Source: Clostridia bacterium (GTDB taxonomy: Bacteria > Bacillota > Clostridia > Oscillospirales > Acutalibacteraceae). Taken from it: 36,708 nt of DNA. Under the pieces are notes generated by a model, which searched no databases, was not told where the DNA came from, and worked only from the letters and a program-made list of their open reading frames with translations. The translations under genes were made by a program, and so were the position numbers. Numbering within the stretch: the stretch's first letter is position 1; each line of letters starts with the position of its first letter. The stretch is taken from contig JAFYGK010000016.1 in NCBI GenBank assembly GCA_017543285.1, positions 1 through 36,708 of the forward strand. The letters are read 5' to 3'. Of the stretch, positions 25,111 through 31,626 are shown piece after piece.

Positions 25111-25324
25111 ACCTCTTAAAGGGCTTATTTTTTTGTGCCCATTTGAGGGAGGCCAGAGCCTGTAAGCGTTAAGCAGAAAGCCGGTCCTGACTGTTTTCGG
25201 CTGAGTTTCACCGCTTTTTGCCGGAGAAAACAAAAGCGGTTTTATTCGGCTCCGATACGCAGCGACCGTTTTCGGTCCGGCGCGGACATGCTCAAAATTA
25301 TTCCGTAAACCGGGAGGTGCCGTC
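25111..25324 (+). promoter_or_regulatory. Long structured leader of rpmG with an attenuator-like hairpin
   Basis: About 214 bases of leader without a gene. In order: a composite stem with GGGC/GCCC (25121-25143) holding a T run in its loop, AGCCG/CGGCT, and a perfect 9-bp stem ACCGCTTTT (25210-25218) / AAAAGCGGT (25232-25240) followed by TTTTATT, which looks like an intrinsic terminator. Then come GACCG/CGGTC and GGGAGGTG just before the ATG. A terminator-like hairpin before the first gene suggests attenuation, but no antiterminator or ligand can be named. Confidence 0.5.
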
Positions 25325-25474
25325 ATGAGAGTAAAGATTACATTGGCTTGCACAGAATGCAAGCAGCGCAACTACAACACGTTCAAGAACAAGAAGAACG
25401 ATCCGGACAGACTGGAGTTCAATAAGTACTGCAGATTCTGTAAGAAACACACTCTCCACAAAGAGTCCAAGTAA
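25325..25474 (+). CDS. rpmG: 50S ribosomal protein L33
   Basis: A 49-residue ribosomal protein of the zinc-binding type: CTEC (Cys9, Cys12) and CRFC (Cys36, Cys39) form the metal site, with [13 protein letters not shown] and [10 protein letters not shown] typical of the family. GGGAGGTG lies a few bases before the ATG. It is the first gene of the rpmG-secE-nusG-rplK-rplA operon. The zinc-dependent form contrasts with zinc-free L33 paralogues that some Firmicutes use under zinc limitation. Confidence 0.96.
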   Translation: MRVKITLACTECKQRNYNTFKNKKNDPDRLEFNKYCRFCKKHTLHKESK

Positions 25475-25498
25475 GCTCAGTGAAAGGATGGATTTCTA

Positions 25499-25753
25499 AT
25501 GTCTGAAAGTAAAGAAATCAAAAACACAAAATCCGCGCCTGCTAAGCGCAAGGGCTTCAAGGGTCTGGGTGGAAGGATCGCCAAGACATTCAGAGAGTAC
25601 AAGAGCGAATTCAAAAAGATAGTATGGCCTACTCCCAAGCAGGTTGTCATGAATACCGTGGCTACTTTGGTATTCTGCGCCATCGTGGGTATATTTATCG
25701 CTGTTGTCGACTGGCTTCTCGGTCTTGGTCTTTCGCTTGTCGTTTCAGCTTGA
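25499..25753 (+). CDS. secE: Preprotein translocase subunit SecE
   Basis: SecE clamps the SecYEG channel in the cytoplasmic membrane. The 84-residue Gram-positive-length protein has a basic N-terminus, the amphipathic stretch YKSEFKKIVWPTPKQV with the invariant WP, and one membrane helix (about residues 53-81). AAAGGA precedes the ATG. It lies 24 bases after rpmG and 49 bases before nusG, the standard order. Confidence 0.96.
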   Translation: MSESKEIKNTKSAPAKRKGFKGLGGRIAKTFREYKSEFKKIVWPTPKQVVMNTVATLVFCAIVGIFIAVVDWLLGLGLSLVVSA

Positions 25754-25802
25754 GTCGCCTGTCGACGCACTGAAATCTTAGCGAAAGGAATGTTCATCAA
25801 GA

Positions 25803-26327
25803 ATGTCTGAAGCTGCAAAGTGGTATGTGGTTCATACCTATTCAGGTTACGAGCATAAGGTTGCTTCAAATCTTATGACCGTTGCCGAAAACCGCAAAAT
25901 GCAAAATCTAATACATGAGATCAGAATTCCGACCGAGACCGTTGTTGAGCTTAAAGACAATAAAAAGGTTGAGGTTGAGCGTCTGCTTTTCCCGGGATAT
26001 GTCTTTGTCAAGATGGAGATGACCAGCGAATCCTGGTACATCGTGCGAAATACACGTGGCTGCACAGGCTTTGTCGGCCCCGAATCGAAGCAGCCCGTTC
26101 CTCTTTCGGACAAAGAGGTTGCCGAACTTGGCATCGAAACAAAATCCTACAATATCAGCTACGGACCGGGCGACGTCGTCAATATTATTGACGGACCGTT
26201 TGAAGGTTATGTCGGAACGGTTGTTTCAATAGATATGGAGAAGGAAACCGTCCAGATCATGATCTCCATGTTCGGAAGAGAGACCCCGACAGAGCTCGAG
26301 CTCTCTCAGATCGAAGTAATGGAATAA
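25803..26327 (+). CDS. nusG: Transcription termination/antitermination factor NusG
   Basis: NusG binds RNA polymerase and modulates pausing and termination. The 174-residue protein has the NGN domain (KWYVVHTYSGYEHKVASNL, LLFPGYVFVKMEM, VRNTRGCTGFVG) and a C-terminal KOW domain (FGPGDVVNI-type stretch, DGPFEGYVGTVVSID). The only Shine-Dalgarno-like sequence, AAAGGA, is unusually far (about 14 bases) from the ATG. It is in the conserved position between secE and rplK. Confidence 0.97.
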   Translation: MSEAAKWYVVHTYSGYEHKVASNLMTVAENRKMQNLIHEIRIPTETVVELKDNKKVEVERLLFPGYVFVKMEMTSESWYIVRNTRGCTGFVGPESKQPVPLSDKEVAELGIETKSYNISYGPGDVVNIIDGPFEGYVGTVVSIDMEKETVQIMISMFGRETPTELELSQIEVME

Positions 26328-26424
26328 TCCGCGTTTTGCATTTGCTCCCTTCGGAGCATGGATATGTAAGGTATCCGTTTCAAGCCGGCTGTATGCCGTT
26401 TCAGGGTATGATGGTTTTCATACC

Positions 26425-26459
26425 GTGGGAGGAGAAGCAACTTCTCCGACAACTACCAC
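26425..26459 (+). promoter_or_regulatory. Candidate L1-binding (autoregulatory) site before rplK
   Basis: GUGG (26425-26428) pairs with CCAC (26456-26459), and GGAGAAG (26431-26437) pairs with CUUCUCC (26441-26447). Between the stems lies an asymmetric loop, GA opposite GACAACUA. This matches the 23S rRNA L1 arm, which has GGUGGGAG on one side and CCGAC...AAAUACCAC on the other. In E. coli, L1 represses the rplK-rplA mRNA through such a mimic. A second hairpin, GGTATGA/TCATACC (26405-26424), lies just upstream. Confidence 0.6.
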
Positions 26460-26483
26460 ATTTTTTGGAGGTGCTATTTAAAA

Positions 26484-26909
26484 ATGGCTCAAAAAGTAAC
26501 AGGTTACATCAAACTTCAGATTCCGGCAGGTAAAGCTACTCCGGCGCCGCCTGTTGGTCCGGCTCTCGGTCAGCATGGTGTCAACATCATGGCGTTCACG
26601 AAGGAATTCAACGAGCGCACAAAGAAGGATATCGGTCTTGTAATTCCGGTCGTTATCACGGTATATGCCGACCGTTCATTCAGCTTTGTAACAAAGACTC
26701 CGCCCGCAGCCGTTCTCATAAAAAAGGCCTGCGGCATTGAAACAGCGTCCGGAACGCCCAACAAGACAAAGGTAGCACAGATAACCGGAGAGCAGATTAG
26801 AAAAATCGCCGAAACAAAAATGCCCGATCTTAATGCCGCCAACATCGATACCGCTATGTCCATGATAGCCGGTACAGCTCGCAGCATGGGTATCACAGTA
26901 GTCGATTAA
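26484..26909 (+). CDS. rplK: 50S ribosomal protein L11
   Basis: L11 forms the base of the ribosomal stalk that recruits translation factors. The 141-residue protein has standard length and motifs: [52 protein letters not shown] and the C-terminal RNA-binding [15 protein letters not shown] lies twelve bases before the ATG. It follows nusG after a 156-base structured leader and precedes rplA. Confidence 0.98.
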   Translation: MAQKVTGYIKLQIPAGKATPAPPVGPALGQHGVNIMAFTKEFNERTKKDIGLVIPVVITVYADRSFSFVTKTPPAAVLIKKACGIETASGTPNKTKVAQITGEQIRKIAETKMPDLNAANIDTAMSMIAGTARSMGITVVD

Positions 26910-26918
26910 TTGCTTCCT

Positions 26919-27010
26919 GGTGGGAGGAACTATTTAAGGTGACTTGATCTGTCAGACAGATTAAGTCTGATAATTCGCGCGCCCTAACGCGCAGATCCGA
27001 TTTAACCACT
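26919..27010 (+). promoter_or_regulatory. Second candidate L1-binding site, between rplK and rplA
   Basis: The same consensus as at 26425: GGUGGGAGGA (26919-26928) on the 5' side and UCCGAUUUAACCACU (26996-27010) on the 3' side, giving GGUGG/CCACU and GGA/UCC stems around a GA-versus-GAUUUAA loop. The inside holds two more hairpins, ATCTGTC/GACAGAT and GCGCG/CGCGC. The rplA ribosome-binding site follows within about five bases. Confidence 0.5.
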
Positions 27011-27030
27011 CAATAGGAGGATAATTTAAC

Positions 27031-27723
27031 ATGAAACATGGTAAGAAATATAATGAAAGCGTAAAACTGGTCGACAGCTCCAAGCTGTATGACAGAGACG
27101 AAGCTCTTGACCTTTCGGTTCAGACATCCAAGGCAAAGTTTGACGAGACAATCGAAGTCAATGTCAAGCTGGGCGTTGACGGTCGTCATGCCGATCAGCA
27201 GGTCAGAGGTTCGGTCGTTCTGCCCAACGGCACAGGCAAAAAGGTCCGCGTGCTCGTATTTACAAAGGGCGACAAGGTTCAGGCCGCTGTCGATGCCGGC
27301 GCGGAATATGTCGGCGCTGAGGAGTATGCTCATAAGATCCAGTCCGAAGGCTGGATGGATTTTGACGTAGTCATCGCTTCTCCCGATATGATGGGCGTTG
27401 TCGGCCGTCTCGGTAAGATCCTCGGTCCGCGCGGTCTCATGCCCAACCCCAAGGTCGGAACAGTTACTCCCGACGTTGCCAAAGCCGTTACAGAGGCTAA
27501 GGCCGGTAAGATCGAGTACAGACTTGATAAGACCAACATTATTCACTGCCCGATAGGCAAGGCTTCCTTCGGCAAGGATAAGCTGGTAGAGAACTTTGAC
27601 GTTCTGCTTGGCGCCATCATCAAGGCAAAACCGGCAGCAGCAAAGGGCCAGTACATCAAGTCCTGCGTTGTTTCTTCTACAATGGGCCCCGGCATCAAGA
27701 TCAACCCTGCCAAGTTGGTTTGA
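27031..27723 (+). CDS. rplA: 50S ribosomal protein L1
   Basis: L1 binds the mobile L1 stalk of 23S rRNA and in many bacteria represses its own operon. The 230-residue protein has the family sequence throughout: [55 protein letters not shown] and the C-terminal [20 protein letters not shown] precedes the ATG. It ends the operon; a strong terminator follows and rplJ-rplL are not next to it. Confidence 0.98.
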   Translation: MKHGKKYNESVKLVDSSKLYDRDEALDLSVQTSKAKFDETIEVNVKLGVDGRHADQQVRGSVVLPNGTGKKVRVLVFTKGDKVQAAVDAGAEYVGAEEYAHKIQSEGWMDFDVVIASPDMMGVVGRLGKILGPRGLMPNPKVGTVTPDVAKAVTEAKAGKIEYRLDKTNIIHCPIGKASFGKDKLVENFDVLLGAIIKAKPAAAKGQYIKSCVVSSTMGPGIKINPAKLV

Positions 27724-27748
27724 TTTTAGCATAATATTATTTATAATG

Positions 27749-27773
27749 CGGACGGCTTTTGCCGTCCGTTTTT
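27749..27773 (+). terminator. Intrinsic terminator after rplA
   Basis: CGGACGGC pairs with GCCGTCCG around TTTT, then TTTTT. Confidence 0.92.
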
Positions 27774-27787
27774 ATCTGCAATAATAC

Positions 27788-27815
27788 TTGAACGGTATTT
27801 CAGCAGTGGTATAAT
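27788..27815 (+). promoter_or_regulatory. Promoter of the sirtuin gene
   Basis: TTGAAC, 16 bp, TATAAT with an extended -10 TGG. Confidence 0.75.
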
Positions 27816-27862
27816 AAAAACAGAATAATCGTCGGCAAACGCCGGTAAAGGAGGCTTCCAGA

Positions 27863-28600
27863 ATGGAAGATAAAATCAAGAGGCTGCGCCAATTTATTGA
27901 AGAATCAGATTACATTGTTTTCTTTGGCGGCGCAGGAGTTTCCACCGAAAGCGGAGTTCCCGATTTCAGAAGCAAGGACGGACTGTACAATCAGCACGAC
28001 GTGCGCTTTGAAAAATACCGCCCCGAATATCTTCTAAGCCGCAGCTGTCTTTTGAACGAGCCGGAGGTTTTCTTTGAGTTTTACAGACAGAAGATGGATA
28101 CAAGAGGAATTGAGCCGAATGCGGCGCATATTTTTTTGGCAAAGCTGGAGGAGAAGGGCAAGCTCAAGGCGGTTGTAACGCAGAATATAGACGGTCTGCA
28201 TCAAAAAGCGGGAAGCCGGAATGTTTATGAAATACACGGCACGACGGCAAAAAACTACTGCGCCAGGTGCGGCAAAAAGTACCCCGCCGATTATATCTTT
28301 GAGTCACCGGAAAGGATACCCCACTGCGAATGCGGCGCAATGGTGCGCTGCGACGTTACCCTTTACGAGGAGCAGCTCCCCGGGGAAGCCGTTGAAAAAT
28401 CCATAAACGCGATAAGTAAAGCCGACATGCTGATTATCGGCGGAACATCGCTGACGGTATATCCGGCGGCGTCATATGTCAGATATTTCAGAGGAAAGCA
28501 CCTTGTGATAATCAATAAGGATCATCTGCCGTACAGGCTTGATCCCGAAAAGGATCTTGAGATAAATATGCCGATAGGGCAGGTTTTTTCTCAGGTGTGA
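27863..28600 (+). CDS. NAD-dependent protein deacylase (sirtuin, CobB/SrtN type)
   Basis: Removes acyl groups from lysines using NAD. The 245-residue protein shows FFGGAGVSTESGVPDFRS (NAD loop), TQNIDGLHQKAG, catalytic His125 in EIHGT, a four-Cys zinc site (Cys133, Cys136, Cys155, Cys157) and GTSLTVYPAASY. In the usual VRPDVV strand, which contacts the substrate, the Pro is a Cys here (VRCDVTLYEE), a mild oddity. GGAGG lies upstream of the ATG. It is a single gene with its own promoter; the riboswitch transcript follows. Confidence 0.95.
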   Translation: MEDKIKRLRQFIEESDYIVFFGGAGVSTESGVPDFRSKDGLYNQHDVRFEKYRPEYLLSRSCLLNEPEVFFEFYRQKMDTRGIEPNAAHIFLAKLEEKGKLKAVVTQNIDGLHQKAGSRNVYEIHGTTAKNYCARCGKKYPADYIFESPERIPHCECGAMVRCDVTLYEEQLPGEAVEKSINAISKADMLIIGGTSLTVYPAASYVRYFRGKHLVIINKDHLPYRLDPEKDLEINMPIGQVFSQV

Positions 28601-28608
28601 TCATGCTG

Positions 28609-28637
28609 TTGACACGCTTATGTAAACGTGATATAAT
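28609..28637 (+). promoter_or_regulatory. Perfect-consensus SigA promoter before the riboswitch
   Basis: TTGACA, 17 bp, TATAAT: both boxes match the consensus exactly, consistent with control after initiation by the riboswitch. Confidence 0.9.
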
Positions 28638-28644
28638 ATCAATA

Positions 28645-28777
28645 ACCTATAAAGAGTGCGCGAGAGACAAGCTCGACGACCGCACAGCAACCTGCCGGAC
28701 GGTAAGGTGCTAAGGCTTGACCGATGGGTTTGACATACTTGCTGTCTATTCACCCATCGGAGACGATGGGTGTTTTT
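28645..28777 (+). promoter_or_regulatory. SAM-type (S-box clan) riboswitch with terminator
   Basis: The aptamer has the SAM-clan core ACAGCAACCTGC...AAGGTGCTAA. P1 is ACCUAU (28645-28650) with AUGGGU (28724-28729). P2 is UGCG/CGCA plus GAG/CUC. P3 is ACC/GGU plus CCG/CGG. A pseudoknot pairs CAAGC of the P2 loop (28668-28672) with GCUUG (28715-28719). CCGATGGGT (28721-28729) can pair with ACCCATCGG (28752-28760) as antiterminator. The alternative is the terminator CACCCATCG/CGATGGGTG (28751-28772) followed by TTTTT. P1 uses the antiterminator strand, which predicts that SAM switches the transcript off. There is no clear P4 hairpin as in classic S-boxes, so the subclass is uncertain. Confidence 0.75.
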
Positions 28778-28816
28778 CGTCCTCTTTATGGTAAATAATT
28801 AAGGAGGATGCAGACA

Positions 28817-29149
28817 GTGCGAACGGTTAGCGAATTATTGAAACACAACGGGAGAGTATACGTCTATTCTGCGAACGAGAGAATTTGCAGGCTGTTTCTT
28901 GAAAACGCCGAAAGAGAGGGTTTTACATCGTGCACGGGAGAAAAACCCACAAGATTACCGGTCAGCGATATTTTCACTCTCAACAGCGATAAGACAATAA
29001 ACTATGTCGGTTTTATCGGGCATATGGCCTTTCAAAACCCGGATGCCGTTTTGGGAAAAACGCTTATAAGGGTAGATTACGGCAGATACCTGTCCGGCCG
29101 CGAGGATTATTTATACAATAGGGGAGATGATGTAAATGAAGAAAAATGA
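28817..29149 (+). CDS. Riboswitch-controlled 110-residue protein of unknown function
   Basis: A soluble protein I cannot assign to a named family. It looks like a compact alpha/beta fold: a basic helix (TVSELLKHNG), a strand (RVYVYSA), a helix (RICRLFLENAEREGF), and a C-terminal strand pair (NYVGFIGHMAF; GKTLIRVDYGRYLSG). The GTG at 28817 is chosen because AAGGAGG lies nine bases upstream; the ATG at 28808 abuts that site and could not use it. It is the first gene after the SAM-type riboswitch, so its expression probably falls when SAM is plentiful. Its 3' end overlaps the EF-hand-like gene by 14 bases. Confidence 0.75.
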   Translation: MRTVSELLKHNGRVYVYSANERICRLFLENAEREGFTSCTGEKPTRLPVSDIFTLNSDKTINYVGFIGHMAFQNPDAVLGKTLIRVDYGRYLSGREDYLYNRGDDVNEEK

Positions 29150-29303
29150 CCCAAAGAGCAGCAAAAAGAACGACTACATTACGCCGTTCGATAAGTATTT
29201 TGATTTTAACCGCGACGGAAAGATGAGCTGCTTTGAAAAGGCGATGAGAGACACTTTTTTTATTAATTATCTTGAAAACAGAGGAAAGGACAAAAACAAA
29301 TAG
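29136..29303 (+). CDS. 55-residue EF-hand-like protein
   Basis: A small, very basic open frame. It contains one canonical 12-residue EF-hand calcium loop, DFNRDGKMSCFE (residues 23-34, with D23, N25, D27, G28, E34 in coordinating positions), between short helices. GGGGAG lies nine bases before its ATG and it overlaps the previous gene by 14 bases in another frame, so the two are coupled. A single EF hand of this size would have to pair with another chain to form a stable site. A hairpin GCCGTA/TACGGC follows its stop (29305-29319). Function unknown. Confidence 0.65.
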   Translation: MKKNDPKSSKKNDYITPFDKYFDFNRDGKMSCFEKAMRDTFFINYLENRGKDKNK

Positions 29304-29330
29304 CGCCGTATAATACGGCATATGCATTAC

Positions 29331-29359
29331 AAAAAAGCTCCCGGGACATCGTTCCGGGA
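29331..29359 (-). terminator. Intrinsic terminator of the ridA-pdxK unit
   Basis: TCCCGGGA pairs with TTCCGGGA (one G-U pair). The T run (CTTTTTTG) is on the minus strand. It may also end the plus-strand riboswitch transcript. Confidence 0.75.
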
Positions 29360-29408
29360 ACCTTTGCGCTGATATTTAATAATGGGTCGTAAGGTTTACC
29401 TTATGATT

Positions 29409-29795
29409 TTATGCGTCCTGCCGGCCGATCAGAGCGACAGCCTCTATTTCGACAAGCGCCCCCTTCGGCAGATCCGGCGATTCGACGCAGCTTCTTGCCG
29501 GCCTGAGAGCGAAGTATCTGGAGTAGATATTGTTAAAAAGCGCAAAATCTCCCATATCCTTTAAATAGCAGGTCGTTTTAACCACGTCGGCGAGACCGCT
29601 TCCGGCAGCTTCAAGAACAGCGGCAAGGTTTTTGATCGTCTGCTCCGTCTGCGCCTGGATTCCGACGGCGTCTATATTTCCCGTTGCAGGGTCAACGGGT
29701 ATTTGCCCGGAGGTGAATATGAATCCGTTAGCCGATATCGCCTGCGAATACGGGCCGATTGCCGCAGGAGCGTTGGCTGTATCAATGACTTTCAT
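29409..29795 (-). CDS. RidA family reactive-intermediate deaminase
   Basis: RidA proteins hydrolyse the enamine/imine intermediates released by PLP enzymes such as threonine dehydratase. The 128-residue protein has the whole fold, with IGPYSQAI, FTSGQIPVDPATG, and the key Arg in ARSCVE followed by LPKGALVEIEAVA. AAAGGGA precedes the ATG. It lies 18 bases after the pyridoxal-kinase-like gene and forms an operon with it; both concern PLP chemistry. Confidence 0.95.
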   Translation of the reverse strand: MKVIDTANAPAAIGPYSQAISANGFIFTSGQIPVDPATGNIDAVGIQAQTEQTIKNLAAVLEAAGSGLADVVKTTCYLKDMGDFALFNNIYSRYFALRPARSCVESPDLPKGALVEIEAVALIGRQDA

Positions 29796-29813
29796 TTGAG
29801 TTCCCTTTCGTTT

Positions 29814-30662
29814 TCATTCCGGTTTGCACGGCCGTTTAAGCAGCTCTATGTAATAGGGGAGGACCGGCTCAAATTTAACGCCATACCAGTGAGACGGATC
29901 TCCGATGGTGTTTTCTATGCATTTAACCGTGTATTCGGCGGCTATCACCGCAGAATCATAAACGGTTTTTCCGTTTGCCAGCGCGCCGGTAAAAGCCGCA
30001 GCGTATACGTCGCCGGTTCCATGACTGCCTTTCGGTATTCTGCGGTGCTCATAGTAGCATGACGAATTGCCGTCGCAAACGACGACTCCGGTGGTTTCGG
30101 TATTGTAACTGACGCCGGTCAGAACGACCTTTCCGGCGCCGCTGTCATGAAGCGCACGCACAAGATACCTTATATAATCCCCGTCGTACTGCTCGAGGTA
30201 ATCAACACCGGTAAGCAGGCAGGCTTCGGTGATGTTGGGAAGGATAATATCGGCGCAAAAGGCAAGCTCCTTCATTTTTTCGACAAAAGGTGCGTCAAAG
30301 CCGACATAAAGTTTTCCGTTGTCCGCCATAGCGGGATCGACGATTGTCACGCAGCCCTCTCTGCCAAGAGAGGAAAAGATGTCCTTTACATAATCTATCT
30401 GCTTTGCGCTGCCAAGATACCCCGTATAAATAGCGTCAAATAAAATGCCTTCGCTTTTCCAGTGTTCGGCGATAAGAGGTATATCTTCGGTCAGATCGCG
30501 GAAGGTATAGCCCTTGAAGCCGGCCGTATGGCTGGATAAAACTGCGGAGGGAATGATGCAGGTCTCGTTTCCCGAGGCGGACAAAATGGGCTGTGCAACG
30601 GTCAGAGAGCATTGTCCGACGCAGGAAATATCCTGAATTGTAAGGATTCGTTTATATGACAT
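29814..30662 (-). CDS. Pyridoxal/pyridoxamine kinase (PdxK/PdxY-like)
   Basis: Phosphorylates B6 vitamers to make pyridoxal phosphate. The 282-residue ribokinase-fold protein has the PdxY/PdxK start (ILTIQDISCVGQCSLTVAQPILSASG), the substrate region SSHTAGFKGYTF, the nucleotide stretch DPAMADNGKLY and the catalytic anion hole GSHGTGDVYAAAF with Asp. GGAG lies about eight bases before the ATG. It has a near-consensus promoter (30742-30770) and precedes ridA. Confidence 0.93.
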   Translation of the reverse strand: MSYKRILTIQDISCVGQCSLTVAQPILSASGNETCIIPSAVLSSHTAGFKGYTFRDLTEDIPLIAEHWKSEGILFDAIYTGYLGSAKQIDYVKDIFSSLGREGCVTIVDPAMADNGKLYVGFDAPFVEKMKELAFCADIILPNITEACLLTGVDYLEQYDGDYIRYLVRALHDSGAGKVVLTGVSYNTETTGVVVCDGNSSCYYEHRRIPKGSHGTGDVYAAAFTGALANGKTVYDSAVIAAEYTVKCIENTIGDPSHWYGVKFEPVLPYYIELLKRPCKPE

Positions 30663-30741
30663 TGTTGTCTCCAGAATAATTGATCAATAAAAAGTGTTTA
30701 TGCGGCTGCTGTCCGGATCAAGCATGATTCGAACAGCTGAT

Positions 30742-30770
30742 ATTATATCAGATATCGCCGTCAGGGTCAA
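30742..30770 (-). promoter_or_regulatory. Promoter of the pdxK-ridA operon
   Basis: Minus strand TTGACC, 17 bp, TATAAT, starting 13 bases before the stop codon of the upstream gene at 30783, with no terminator between. Confidence 0.8.
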
Positions 30771-30782
30771 CCGTGCAAAGGC

Positions 30783-31115
30783 TCAGCGTCTTTCTCCGCA
30801 ATAAGGGCAAAAGACCGATTCTTCGCGCAGCATTTGCCCGCAGTTTGAACAGTATTTTCCTGCCGTCGGACTGCCCTGCTCATTCTGTGCCTGAGACGGC
30901 AGGACCGTCTGATTGCTTTTTGACTGAGGTTGAGCGTATCTTGCGGCAAGACTTTCTGTTTTGGGCTGACCTGAGGGATCCTGCTTCCGGTTTTGTATTC
31001 TTTTGGAGCGGAACGCGTTTTCGGCTCCGTCAACCACTTTATTGCCGAGAAATCCGACTATAGCCATGACGATGGCGACAATGACGATCAGACCGACAAA
31101 ATAAATCCATTCCAT
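30783..31115 (-). CDS. Single-pass membrane protein with C-terminal zinc ribbon
   Basis: A 110-residue protein, last gene of the zinc-ribbon/ECF cluster. It has a membrane helix at about residues 4-24 (IYFVGLIVIVAIVMAIVGFLG), an amphipathic basic stretch (VVDGAENAFRSKRIQNRK), a Gln/Ser/Pro-rich linker and a C-terminal zinc ribbon (CSNCG at about 89-93; CPYCG at about 104-108). GGAGG lies six bases before the ATG. It resembles the 31627-32100 product in plan (membrane, VDGAENA/VDKASDA-type helix, linker, ribbon), suggesting duplication. The positive-inside rule puts the ribbon in the cytoplasm. Confidence 0.78.
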   Translation of the reverse strand: MEWIYFVGLIVIVAIVMAIVGFLGNKVVDGAENAFRSKRIQNRKQDPSGQPKTESLAARYAQPQSKSNQTVLPSQAQNEQGSPTAGKYCSNCGQMLREESVFCPYCGERR

Positions 31116-31127
31116 GGTTTTCCTCCG

Positions 31128-31607
31128 TTAAAAGACGCTGTGCTTTGTCTTGAAGTCTATATCGTAGTTTTTTACGCCGGTGTTGGGGTCAAGCTGCAGA
31201 AAAGCCTTTTCCACCGATGTGAGCAGCACGTTCATGGCGTTTGCCTCCTCGTACATGCCGCGGTATTCCTTCCAGCGTGTAAACTCAAAGCGGAAAACGC
31301 CGATACCGGACGGCTGGTCAAACTGCACCTTGTACAGACGGGCGGCGAAGGTTTTGGCGGTGAAAATGACCTGGGTCGAGGTGTTGCCTTCGGCCTTGCA
31401 GGGCATGGGCATTGTGGCGATGGTATCCGCAAGAGCCTTGAAGGAACCGATCTTTGAGGTAAATTCCTCGCCCTTTTCGGCATAGCGGTATGTGCGCTTT
31501 ATCATCTTGCCTTCGCTTATAAGCTGATTATTTTTCTTTGCCTGGCTGACGCCGACAGCAATGCCGATTCCTATTGCGGCCGCTGCGATGAGTATTGCTA
31601 TCCACAT
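31128..31607 (-). CDS. Membrane-anchored protein of unknown function
   Basis: A 159-residue protein with one N-terminal membrane helix (residues of about 2-20, AILIAAAAIGIGIAVGV) and a soluble domain with no recognisable motif. Parts read IKRTYRYAEKGEEFTSKIGSF and VQFDQPSGIGVFRFEFTRWKEY, a strand-rich pattern, and it has one Cys. AAAAGGAG precedes the ATG. It sits between the two zinc-ribbon membrane proteins (19 and 12 bases away) and is translated as part of that unit. It could be a sensor or lid domain; this is inference. Confidence 0.72.
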   Translation of the reverse strand: MWIAILIAAAAIGIGIAVGVSQAKKNNQLISEGKMIKRTYRYAEKGEEFTSKIGSFKALADTIATMPMPCKAEGNTSTQVIFTAKTFAARLYKVQFDQPSGIGVFRFEFTRWKEYRGMYEEANAMNVLLTSVEKAFLQLDPNTGVKNYDIDFKTKHSVF

Positions 31608-31626
31608 AGTATTTAAGCTCCTTTTC

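Noticed and set aside
27010..27732. 240-codon minus-strand frame opposite rplA
   Set aside because: It mirrors the rplA coding frame exactly in extent, and rplA is certain; there are no start signals.
28649..28789. ATAAAGAG (28649-28656) and CTCTTTAT (28782-28789) as an outer riboswitch stem
   Set aside because: They are perfectly complementary, but this pairing would enclose the terminator and its T tract. The ACCUAU/AUGGGU P1 gives the normal aptamer and switching logic.
29669..29678. CGTCTATATT, a near match to the ECF -10 box
   Set aside because: It lies inside ridA on the plus strand and has no AAACC box 16 bp upstream.
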